Below, piece after piece: positions 11,111 through 20,405 of a stretch of DNA of 64,000 nt. Positions within the stretch are counted from its first letter, which is position 1, and each line of letters begins with the position of its first letter. A program made the position numbers and the translations under genes. A model generated the notes under the pieces. The model was not told where the DNA came from, made no database searches, and saw only the letters and a program-made list of their open reading frames with translations. The DNA is from Microcyclospora pomicola (Eukaryota; Ascomycota; Dothideomycetes; Capnodiales), in NCBI GenBank assembly GCA_002786065.1, contig NHNY01000022.1, positions 124,001-188,000 on the forward strand, in the 5' to 3' direction.

Positions 11111-12033
11111 CGATGCATATCATGCACATTTATGCCCTTATCAGGTGGTGAAGATGCTATACGGTTGCACGGACTTGTCACCGCGCGCGGGTCTGGGTTT
11201 CCCGATCATGGCGCTCGGTGTACGGTAAGGCCGGTAAGCTGTCGGGGCCACGGAGAGTGAGAGGTGCCGGTGAGGACTCTCGCAGATGTCACACTGACCA
11301 TCGGCCATGTGCTACACGAGAGCGTGGCCTACCGCCATTCGCGCGCGCGGCTCTGTTTCAGTATGTACAGCTAAGTACGGTGCAGTACGTGACTAGGTCA
11401 CTACCCACGTTGCAAGACCCTTTCCGCGTTTCCGATCTCGCGTGTTATGTTTGTGCGCTAAAGTATCATCTTATGGTTGTATGCTGATACCTGTGCGTTG
11501 TGTCCCAGCTGGGTGAGCAGTAGCTTGGAAAAGGAAGCACAGCGCAGCACAAATCACGTATATTAATCTGATCCCTGCTGGTGCTCTTTCACCTTGATAT
11601 GGAGCTGTCAACCCGTGGAGCTTAGTCGGACGAACAAGAGATGCTGAACAGCTTCTCGTTACTTGATCGGTGCCTTGCTGCTCTTTCTGTTTCGTGAGGT
11701 CTTTGTGATGGTCTGCAGATTTTCCAACTTGAATCGTGAAGCTCAAGAAACCGACAGACATGGCTGTTGAGATCACCCAACCGCCTACGATCCCGATGTA
11801 AAACCTGCATTTCCGTAATCCATCGATATCGAATGTACCGTCCATGGCGAGCCTTCAGTTCCGCGAAAAATCCATTCATGATGTCGCTTCGACAAAAAGC
11901 TTTCAGTCTCGCGAGCCGGAAGCCATCGATCTGTCTTCAGAACCACAGGTCGGAACTGGCATCTCAAGCTTGGCATGCTCAGCAAAAACAGGTCAGGATT
12001 GGGGAATTGGTGTCCGACTTCTTTGCCGCATAG
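11111..12033. other. Intergenic with possible 5' remains of the MFS relic
   Basis: No intact gene. From about 11877 the frame of the downstream transporter relic is open, but it is closed by a TAG at 12031, directly before IADWDGDNDPANPKNWS. So 11877-12033 may be its degraded N-terminal tail. CGCGCG tracts recur near 11180 and 11340. Confidence 0.35.
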
Positions 12034-13463
12034 ATCGCGGACTGGGATGGCGACAATGATCCTGCAAATCCTAAGAATTGGTCTAACAAGCGCAAATGGG
12101 CCATGACTGGTCTGGTCTCGTTGATCACCTTTACCTCCGGCATCTCTTCCGCTATCATTGCGCCTGCTGGGAACATCATTAGGAACGACTTCGGGACGCA
12201 TACTTCATTCCTCAATCAGCTCAACTTCTCCATCATCCAACTGGCTTATGTGATCGGACCGCTGGTCTTGGCTCCACTCTCCGAGATATATGGACGATCC
12301 ATTGTCCTCCAGCTCTCTAGTGTTTTCTTCCTGATTTTCAATCTCGTGAACGCCTTCGCAGCCACGGAGGGTCAGTTTCTAGCCTTCCTTCTCCTCAGTA
12401 GTTTGGGTGCCTGTGCTCCACTGACCATCGGCGTCGGCGTCGTCGCTGATCTATGGCGTCCGCAGCAGATCGGAACGGCCATTGGACTCTACATATCGGC
12501 TCCTGTACTATTCCCTGCTCAGGGTCTCTTGCTTGGAGGTTGGATCGTCGCGCAAGCCACCTGGAATTGAATCCTCGTATTCTTCACCATGAAAGAAAGC
12601 TATGGCCCGCATATGACAAGTAAAGGCAACGAAGCTGCGCAAGGGGACAGGGAATCAACAGTTACGGACCAGATTCGAGGTGAATAACCTCACCTCGTCT
12701 TCGTCTTGCAAACCTCGCTCGTTCGCGTGGTGTTCCTTCTGACAACTCAACCGGTTGTCATCTCCCTTTCCATCTACTTTGCAATGATCTATGGTATAAT
12801 ATACCTGATGCTGGTGAGTACACTGCCTATCACTGTCCATTGTGCTCGAGATTGATTTGGCATCTGCATATCTAGTCGAGCTTCCCTTCGTTATGGGCTG
12901 GTTACTATCATGAATCGCTTGGTATTGGCGGCTTGAATTATATCGCGATCATGATAGGATTAACCATCGATGCACAATGTGGCGGACGAGTTGTGGATTA
13001 CACGTACAAGACACTCAAAGCTCATTCTTCCGACAATGTTGATTCTCCCGAATTCTGGATGCCCCTACTTTTCTTCTCCACCTTTCCCGTTGCGGCAGGG
13101 CTGTTCATGTACGGATGGTGGGCACAGGCGAGGACATTCTGGCTTTCCGCTGGTATTGGTGCTGCCATATTGTCGACAGGAGCAGCCATGACTTTCAGCG
13201 CGATCCAGACATACATCATTGACTCATACCCAGTATTCGCGGCATCTGCGATTGGTACCACGGCGATACTGCGAAGCTTAACTGAGCTCAGCTTCCCACT
13301 CTTCTCACCCAAGCTGTATCAAGGACTTGGGTACGGGTACGGCTGAGTTGACAGCGTGCTCGGGTTTGCAGTGATGATTGTTGGTTATGCTGGAGCTTTG
13401 ATTCTCTGGTTCTTTGGTCGTCGGCTAAGAGAGGCAAAACCTTATGCAAGAGACGGTGACTAG
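12034..13463 (+). pseudogene. MFS drug:H+ antiporter (DHA1-type) relic
   Basis: Nearly the whole of a 12-helix major facilitator can be followed. NPKNWSNKRKWAM is the typical entry to helix 1. APLSEIYGRS lies in the loop 2-3 signature, and ADLWRPQQIGTAIGLYISAP and GLNYIAIMIGL follow. FSAIQTYIIDSYPVFAASAI and the terminal FGRRLREAKPY are also present. Such proteins export drugs or fungal metabolites at the plasma membrane. It is broken: there are in-frame stops at 12031 (TAG), 12568 (TGA), about 12685 (TAA) and 13345 (TGA). The stretch joining ATWN to the loop VFFTMKESYGPH also lacks the roughly 20 residues the family normally has. A real intron seems to persist, from GTGAGT near 12812 to CTAG near 12880. 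The frame is otherwise well kept, so inactivation looks fairly recent. Confidence 0.8.
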
Positions 13464-14049
13464 TGTCCTAAGAACCCATGCGTACATTTAATTGCTTATA
13501 TACTGTGGTAACCTGCTGGAGCGTATACCTGATAAGAGGATACAGTATGACTTGACCAGTAGTTTCTAGCACATTTTGCTCGCAGCTGTTCGAGATATGA
13601 TGTGACGAGTCATGGTAAGTGTCTGAGCACCGTCTGCATTTCAAAGAGCATCTGGCAATATGGATCTGTGACCGCCATACTGGCGTCTGCGATGGAAGTC
13701 CCTACAACGAAGAGAGCCACATGGACCGACACCACTGTACTCAACACATAAGCTCATGCGCGATGCGGCAAAGCAGCCAGACAATATGTGCCGTCTGAGG
13801 TAGGGTAGTCTGAGTGCTAGTCAAAGTCATGTGATAGGTACCAGTTCTTTTACTCGGCGAAGGAGTTGTATTTGACACTTGATAACCGAATGAAATGCTC
13901 CAAGCTTGGTAAGGTTATTTTATATACAATCTGAAAATCGGGCACCTTATGCGAGCTCGCTGACTAATCTCAGGCCCGTGCAACACTCGTCTGGCACCTC
14001 ACTTCGCATCTTTACAATATGTATGCCTCAGTGACACTCTCGATCCAGC
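13464..14049. other. Intergenic, upstream of Zn2Cys6 regulator
   Basis: Promoter-side DNA of the regulator at 14050. No gene, repeat or RNA seen. Confidence 0.4.
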
Positions 14050-15783
14050 ATGAGAAAACCTTCGCGCGGCTGCTGGATCTGTCGGCTCCGACGAAAGAAG
14101 TGCGATGAGCAGCGTCCTGACTGCAAAGAATGTCAAGCGCTTCACATCTCGACTTGCAGTTATGGGGATCGCCCGGAGTGGATGGACGGCGGTGCGAGGC
14201 AAGATGCCATGGCTGAGCAGATCAAACAGGAGGTCAAGCGACAAGCTCCGTATCGCCGCCACCGCAGAAGTGAGACGACTGCGGCATCGCTTCCCGGAAC
14301 ATTCTTGGTGTCGGAACCTGCGTTGCCACATCAGGACAAGAGTACCAGTAGTCCCTCGGTCCAAAATCAGAACGTAATTTCCGTGAACGCAGAAGAGTTA
14401 TGCAGACGAGTATTACAGCTACGTCCATTTGCTCAAGCAGATTCGGTGCTGCTGGTGTTCTACCTCGATCGCATCCTCCCTTTCCTGTTCCCATTCTATC
14501 GGCCAGCACCACTGCAAGGCGGCCGAGCCTGGATTCTTGATCTTGCAATCAGCAGCCCAGTGGTTCGGCAAGCTATCCTGTGCCAGAGCTCATACTTCTT
14601 TGCATCGGTACACGCCGTTTCCATCACGACTAACAGCCCAATGTGGGAAGCTTTATTGGAGCAAGCCCGCGATGCCTTTGACATGCTGCGCGGTTCTATT
14701 GAGGTGGGCGAGAGCCTCGGCAATAATGGAAGCATACTTGGCAGCGTTCGTGCTATGGCCGCCATTGTTCAACTACAACGCTTCGAAATTGTCATCAGTT
14801 GTTTTGACAATTGTCGTGCGCACCTCAATGCTGCCCTTTCCGTCTTTCGAAAGATCATCGATGTCGTTGGAGCAACCAACCTAGCCAATTCACCTGTCAC
14901 ATTCCGAACACTGATCAGCCTGCTCGGAGCAGAGACATTGATATTGTCGACACATCAGACCCAAGTACCGAGCTCGGAACAAGCCGCATTCAGTTTTTCA
15001 TTAGCAGCATTGCTTTTGGACGATATCATCGCGAGTACTACCCTACGGGAGCGCCCACAGCTGTACGAGTTCCATCGCAGTCTTTTGTGCAGATGTGAGG
15101 GTATCGATGCTAGCCCATGTATCAGTTTGCAAACACTAATGGGATGCCAAAATTGGGTAGTGCAGCAGATTGGCGAAGTCGCTGCCTTGGATGCGTGGAA
15201 AAAGAATCGCCAAGAAGCCGGCAATCTCGATGTTGTGGAACTGGTCGGCCATATGACCACGATCAAGAGAACGCTGGAGGTCCATGTCTCCCAATTAGCA
15301 GCAGCGAATTCGGCGTCAGCATCACAGAGCAACAGCTTGTTGCCGTCAGGAGATACTTCCGCGACGGATGATTTCGGCATGGAGACGGTAAACATGGGCC
15401 CGCAAAGTGCCGTGGTGACCCAGATTTGGGCGCTCAGTGCTTTCCTTTACCTTTCGATTGTTGTCTCCGGCTGGCAACCAGCCAATAACGATGTACGGCG
15501 CCATGTAGCGCAAGCTCTGGATCTTTTGACGCACCACAAATTGTCCCCAGCCATTACACGGACCATGGCTTGGCCAATATGCGTGATCGGTTGCCTGGCT
15601 GAAACAGTGCAACACGAACGCATACGGGATCTGGTAGACGCGCTGCAGCCAGCGAGTCGCTTCACCACCGTGCGCCGTGGCTTTGAGATAAGTGAGAAAG
15701 TCTGGCAAGATCGAGCACGGGGTATTGCAAGGGAGTTTGCGCACTACTTCCGAGACGGAAGCACCATAGTATTACTGGTCTGA
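14050..15783 (+). CDS. Zn2Cys6 transcription factor, Fungal_trans_2 type
   Basis: Uninterrupted 577-aa frame. Cysteines 8, 11, 18, 25, 28 and 36 (GCWICRLRRKKCDEQRPDC..C) make a complete zinc cluster of the GCWxCRxRxKKCDE class. A basic linker follows (RQAPYRRHRRSE) and then a long helical regulatory region. YLDRILPFLFPFYRPAPLQG, WILDLAISSPVVRQAILCQS and SVRAMAAIVQLQRFEIV are typical of the C-terminal domain found in Fungal_trans_2 (DUF3468-like) regulators. It is expected to be a nuclear gene-specific activator or repressor. It sits between an MFS relic and an SDR, so it could once have been the local regulator of a metabolite or detoxification cluster; that is inference. Nothing in the frame looks decayed, unlike its neighbours. 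Confidence 0.88.
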   Translation: MRKPSRGCWICRLRRKKCDEQRPDCKECQALHISTCSYGDRPEWMDGGARQDAMAEQIKQEVKRQAPYRRHRRSETTAASLPGTFLVSEPALPHQDKSTSSPSVQNQNVISVNAEELCRRVLQLRPFAQADSVLLVFYLDRILPFLFPFYRPAPLQGGRAWILDLAISSPVVRQAILCQSSYFFASVHAVSITTNSPMWEALLEQARDAFDMLRGSIEVGESLGNNGSILGSVRAMAAIVQLQRFEIVISCFDNCRAHLNAALSVFRKIIDVVGATNLANSPVTFRTLISLLGAETLILSTHQTQVPSSEQAAFSFSLAALLLDDIIASTTLRERPQLYEFHRSLLCRCEGIDASPCISLQTLMGCQNWVVQQIGEVAALDAWKKNRQEAGNLDVVELVGHMTTIKRTLEVHVSQLAAANSASASQSNSLLPSGDTSATDDFGMETVNMGPQSAVVTQIWALSAFLYLSIVVSGWQPANNDVRRHVAQALDLLTHHKLSPAITRTMAWPICVIGCLAETVQHERIRDLVDALQPASRFTTVRRGFEISEKVWQDRARGIAREFAHYFRDGSTIVLLV

Positions 15784-16111
15784 TCTCGTGACAGATCCTC
15801 AGAAGTGTACTGAGATGTCTGGGGGCAGCATGTGGTCCCGATGAAGTTTGAGAGACAAAGAGACTATCGCAGGAGTACGAGGAATACATGCGTGTGCAGG
15901 TCGGAAATGCTTGATGCCACGATTCCGAAAGAGCTAGGTAGCTATAGGTGAGCTATAACCTATATGCATGGCAAAGAAACTGTATGGGAGAGCGCCGATC
16001 TTGTGGATTGACGACGTGATGAGACCTTCTATGAAAGGCAGCATCACGTCGGCCATTCCTCCACCCGAACAAGCAAGCAACCATTCTGAAAAAGGCTTGT
16101 CCTTCAATCGA
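15784..16111. other. Convergent spacer
   Basis: About 330 bp between the 3' ends of the Zn2Cys6 regulator and the SDR. Nothing recognised. Confidence 0.4.
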
Positions 16112-16968
16112 TCAGAACTTGACATAGCCTTGGTCTTGGACGAAAGTGGCATGCCATGGAACATTTTGGCCGCCTGTGGCTGCCAATTGGGCGTAGAAAT
16201 CGGCATGGGCTGGACCACTCACGGCTTGTCCTGCGATCTTGCCATCGGCCTGGCGCTGGTCGGCGTAGATGAATCTGTGGAGAATAATCGCGGCGAGTCA
16301 GTGACTTCTGATCTGGACGCGAGCCCAAGAACTCGTCATGAGATGAACGACTTACCGGTAACCTCTAGCTGCGTAGGCACCGTCCGCCACACCCAAACAG
16401 TACGCCGCGGCAGCTTTGCCCATGCCGCCATTCAACAGCAGGGGAACAGGCAACACGACGACATTGGTAATGTTACCAGTGTAAATGAAGACCTTGCTGC
16501 CTGCCGGTGACAGCGTCTCCCAGCCCTTGATTGCCTCTTGTGCAGCAATGTATGGACTAACAACATTGACATTCAGATCGTTGATGACGCGAGCCTACAT
16601 GAACATCAGTATACCCTGCTGCTGTCTCTTCTTCCTTTTCTTCTCTGCGGGAAGGCCGATCCACTTACGCTGGAAATTGTCAACGGCGACTCGCCATCCG
16701 GTGGTGGAGTGATGGATCCGGCATTGTAGATTACTACCGAGGGCGCAACATTGAATTCGCTCTTAACTTTTTCGAACACAGACGCCAGGCAGGTGGGGTC
16801 CGAATTCGCAAAGTCCACCTGCAGCGAAAGGTAGCCCTTCTCATCGATCGAGTTGGTTCCCCTGCGTGAAGCATGTGCCACTTTGTACCCACTGGCGGCG
16901 AACTTGGCGGTCACGGCTTCTCCAATACGAGGCCCGGAGCCGAGGATAAGTACAGTTGGCGAAGACAT
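16112..16968 (-). CDS. Atypical short-chain dehydrogenase/reductase
   Basis: Three exons: 16968-16669, 16594-16356 and 16274-16112, giving 233 aa. Start at MSSPTVLILGSGPRIGEAV puts the Rossmann glycine motif (GSGPRIG, residues 10-16) at the N-terminus; an in-frame ATG at 17034 would add 22 residues. VIYNAGS matches the NAG element of classical SDRs. Both introns have clean GTAAGT donors and restore the frame, and the C-terminus reads VPWHATFVQDQGYVKF. The usual catalytic YxxxK is not visible; the region after GKAAAAYCLGVADGAYAARG gives RFIYADQRQADGKIAG instead. This places it in the divergent fungal SDRs whose activity I cannot name. It is intact inside a block of decayed genes and is convergent with the Zn2Cys6 regulator. 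Confidence 0.85.
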
Positions 16969-18413
16969 TTTGGTCGACGAGGTCAAATAGCTTCGAGTCT
17001 TGAGCAGTAGGTTTGGACGAACGAACGCTTGCATGAATCTCTGAAGGTCGTTGTGGACTTCTTGACCTCGTACGAGTTGTGTAGAGGAGAGAGGTATCGA
17101 AAAAGAGCAGGGTCGAGGGTCGATTTGTACCCGCAGTCAATTGACTTTGAATGTGAGAAGTTGAGCCTCTACGCACAGTCCTGGCCACCCATCTCTGTCC
17201 GGATTGTTGTTGCCCAGGCGTGCACATTACCGATCCACCTGCGGTACCTCATATCATGAAGGTTTATATGAAAGCCGCGCGCGTTATGTAATCACCGCCG
17301 AGCAGGGGCGTCATCTGCATGTAGGCTTTCTCGTATGAGTCGGTGTATTGAGTAGCTCAGGAGCTATCTTAGTGGGGTCCGAGGTAGATCAAAGAATCCG
17401 CCGGTGGTATGGCACATGTATGGCATGATGTGACGACCATACTGCCAGGTGAGTGACAATTAATGAGTTTTGTTACCTCACGTGGCTTGGAAGAAGTGAG
17501 CCCAAATGGCGGATCTTCAGCGCCGTTCGATCGTGTCTCGTGCCGTACGCCACGGCAGAGCTGGGAGTTACGTACCATCCGGCGGCAATATAAAGTTATA
17601 GCCCCTCGAAATGTAAGCGCTCGTCAACCTTCTTATCCCAAGGCTGTGATGAAGTGGACTGAGGTGGAGTGCTGGCTGACCGCGCTAGAGCTGACACATG
17701 TACTTCCCCTGAGGATCAGAGATGTTGGGATCCTGCCAACAGCAGACACGAAGGCAAGGCACATCGAAGTTTTGGCTGCTATAGCCTGAGGGCGAGGTCG
17801 ACATCGACTTGATACCAGAGGTGAGCTCATCGGCATCGCAAACAGGTCCATCAGCTCTCTTCGGTGGAGACGCGTACAGCACACTTCGGCAAGGTCGAGC
17901 GCCTTGCAGCCGGACCAGAGATCGAGCTGAAAAGACAGTAACCGTCTCACACATGGAACTTCCCCGTCTCATGCACATCTTACCCGGGAAGCCGATGTGA
18001 TCTACTCAGCTGAGCAAACACCCTGGGATGGCACAATTAGAAGAAAGGTGTCGCTCATCGTTCGAAGAATGCTCGAGGAAACCATGTCTGGTGGAATTCT
18101 TTGCGGATCCGACTACCTGTCTTGCTCGCCAGTCTTCGCTATATTACAAAATGTGTCTGTCGGCCGCTTTCATTGCGCCTCTTAAGCCTATCCACGAACA
18201 GGCTTGGGTATCCCGTTCAATCCGTCCAATTCGTCCCTCTTTCGATCTTTGCCTACGGCACCGGCATTTGAGACCAAGCAGAGTCTGAGGCAGTTGTCTC
18301 GTGCAACTCAAATCCGACTAGCCTGATGGGAGACAAGATGGCGGGTGACTGGCCCCGCGTAGGTGCCGCGATTTCCGATCTAGTCGGCCGTGAGGGCTTG
18401 CTGCTAACCGAAG
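16969..18413. other. Intergenic, no supported gene
   Basis: About 1.4 kb upstream of the SDR and of the regulator relic. Several 60-108-codon frames overlap on both strands. The most protein-like (18028-18288, plus) has no domain I know. It could contain further gene relics. Confidence 0.35.
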
Positions 18414-19740
18414 ATGAACCAGAACTCACATCAGAGTGAGAACACCACATCTGACCTGGCACGTACGCACTGTCGAGAACGAAAGATCCGCTGTAGCCGC
18501 GAACAGCCTCGATGCACGAATTACGAGCGGGACGGATGGGCAGATTGCGAATATCAGAACCCAACGAAAAGAGTAAACCATCTCAAGCTGCTGTAGGTGG
18601 CTTCGCTTCCTTCAGAAGAAAGAATCGTGAAAGTGTGCATCTGACTCGTGCATAGATTCGACAGCGTCACTGGGCTGAACGGACGTCTGTCGGAGATCGA
18701 GTCGTCACTGGGTCGCCTTTCGGTCGCTCTGGAGTCCGCCAAGGAAAGAAGCAATAGCACTTGCTCGGGCACCTGCTTCACATTACCGTCCGTGAGTGGA
18801 AGTGAGGACGATGAGGACGTCTCCGATCATCCGGCAGCTTCCTCACCATGCCGCTACGATGCAGCCGACTCATACATCTTCCACAATCGGGAGGACATGA
18901 CTGACCATTATCATGGCCCATTGTCGCTGTTTGTTCTGTGCAAACAATTCCGCTCCCAGGCCCTCGTGGCAACGAAGCTCGAGAGCGGCGCCTTGACCGA
19001 CATACTACAGAACTTGTGCGACCAAGCTGAGAGGTATAAGCCATTCCCAACTTCGGTGGCCACCCGATCCTCAGCCCCCTCCCAAAGCAACGTGCCCGAA
19101 ATATCATTGGCCATTTTTTCCAGCATATGGACAGTGTCACGGACATCTTTGTACCGCGCAACCTCTTGGCCCAAATCGAACGCGTCTACTCGCGATCTGC
19201 CGAACTGGAGGACGATACATGGGCTATTTGTCTTCAAGTCGTCATTGTGCTCGTCTGGGGCCGGGAGTTTTCGACTCAGGCGGACAATGGCTTGCTCGAT
19301 GATTTTGCGCACTCCTCCATCTCTAGTCGGGCTGCTCTAGTCAGCTCGCCGTTATTGACCGTTCCAAGGCTCATCAATGTTCAGACTTTGAACCTTCTTG
19401 TACGTACACGCTTTGAGCAGTGCACTAGTTCTCACGTGGATTGATTCGCTGACTGTTTGAACCAGAGCGTCGCAACCCAGCAATTTGAATCTCCTGGGTG
19501 GTCCGAGTTCATCTTTTCGAATGCTTGTGCACTGGCACGAACAATGGGACTTCACCAGGCCGAGCTTTTTCCCTCGGATGCAAGTCCCGCCGCATTGCTG
19601 GAGCGGGCAAAGGTCCTACGGGCGTTGTAAATCCTCGACAAGGATTTGTATACCACACGTGGATCGGTGTCATGGCTTCCAACACATGAGTGCAACATTG
19701 CACCGCAGTTGAGCGCTATCCAAGAGTCCGACGTACCATA
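18414..19740 (+). pseudogene. Zn2Cys6 transcription factor relic
   Basis: Exon-like blocks on the plus strand keep their family order. First comes a zinc cluster plus linker (18414-18592, CRERKIRCSREQPRC..PTKRVNHLKLL). An intron GTAGGT..TAG leads to FDSVTGLNGRLSEIESSLGR near 18655. The homology region follows: MDSVTDIFVPRNLLAQIERV, then intron GTACGT..CAG, then ACALARTMGLHQAELFP and VLRALYILDKDLYTTRGSVS. It is non-functional as read. Two of the six zinc cysteines are replaced (CGT Arg for the first, TAC Tyr for the fifth). The frame shifts around the T6 run near 19110, and the protein ends at about 19740 well before the usual C-terminus. Homopolymer miscalling could explain the frame change but not the cysteine losses. 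Confidence 0.75.
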
Positions 19741-20259
19741 GAGGATGACCACAATGGAAACCTGAGACAGTGTTTGTCAGAGCTTGGGGTTACGCAAGAG
19801 TCGCCGCTGGGAAAGAAGCGGATGAGAATTTCATGACTGAACGACTGAATGACTGAACGACTGAAGACCGACGGACAAATTGAATGATTCCGAATTAGAC
19901 TCCGGCCTAGATCTAAATGATACAGTGATCCGATTGGCCTTGTAGAGGCAGGCAATGCTTTCCTCCTCACTTCACGCACACATAGCTACATGTAGTACAT
20001 GTAGATGATGTGAACATCGAAGGGGGTCCATTGCACCAAGACGCAATGGCTGTGCCAGCTCAAGGCCGACAACCTGTCCACAGTCCACGACTTCCCTCGT
20101 GACCATCACCCCTCGATTCGACGTCGGTCGCGCCGGGACCACGTTACGTACAAGCCGTCATGCAATGGCGAGTCGAGTCGGGAGGGCAGGGATCCGAACG
20201 GCTTCGTACCGTGACTTATTACAGGGAGGTGAGGTGAGGCTAGAAGACGGAGTCGGGTA
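19741..20259. other. Spacer between regulator relic and retrotransposon
   Basis: No gene. A short tandem repeat (16-bp unit TGACTGAACGACTGAA, about two copies) lies at about 19834-19866. The bases GGTA just before 20260 match those after the element's right end. Confidence 0.4.
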
Positions 20260-20389
20260 TGTGAGAATGATCGCTGATCAGATGGAACACGTGATGTAGA
20301 GCACACGTGACCAGTCAGTTATGTAGAAAACAATCCCTTGTGCAGGAAGATCTTCTTCCTGAGGCACGCACCCTCGGAATATTCTTTTA
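20260..20389 (+). repeat. Left LTR (130 bp)
   Basis: Direct repeat of 27558-27687 with three differences in 130 bp. Base composition is like host DNA, unlike the AT-rich interior. It contains two CACGTG E-boxes at 20288-20293 and 20304-20309. Confidence 0.95.
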
Positions 20390-20391
20390 TC

Positions 20392-20405
20392 TGGTAGCTA
20401 GGTCA
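20392..20405 (+). other. Candidate primer-binding site
   Basis: A TGG-initial sequence (TGGTAGCTAGG) begins about three bases after the left LTR, where Gypsy elements carry the complement of a tRNA 3' end (CCA). The matching tRNA was not identified. Confidence 0.35.

Noticed and set aside
11471-11845. 124-codon minus-strand frame with two hydrophobic stretches
   Set aside because: The hydrophobic segments could mimic membrane helices, but no family pattern is present and it overlaps the degraded 5' side of the MFS relic.
18028-18288. 86-codon plus-strand frame with a protein-like middle
   Set aside because: No recognisable family; too short to support as a gene, though it may be another relic in the decayed block.
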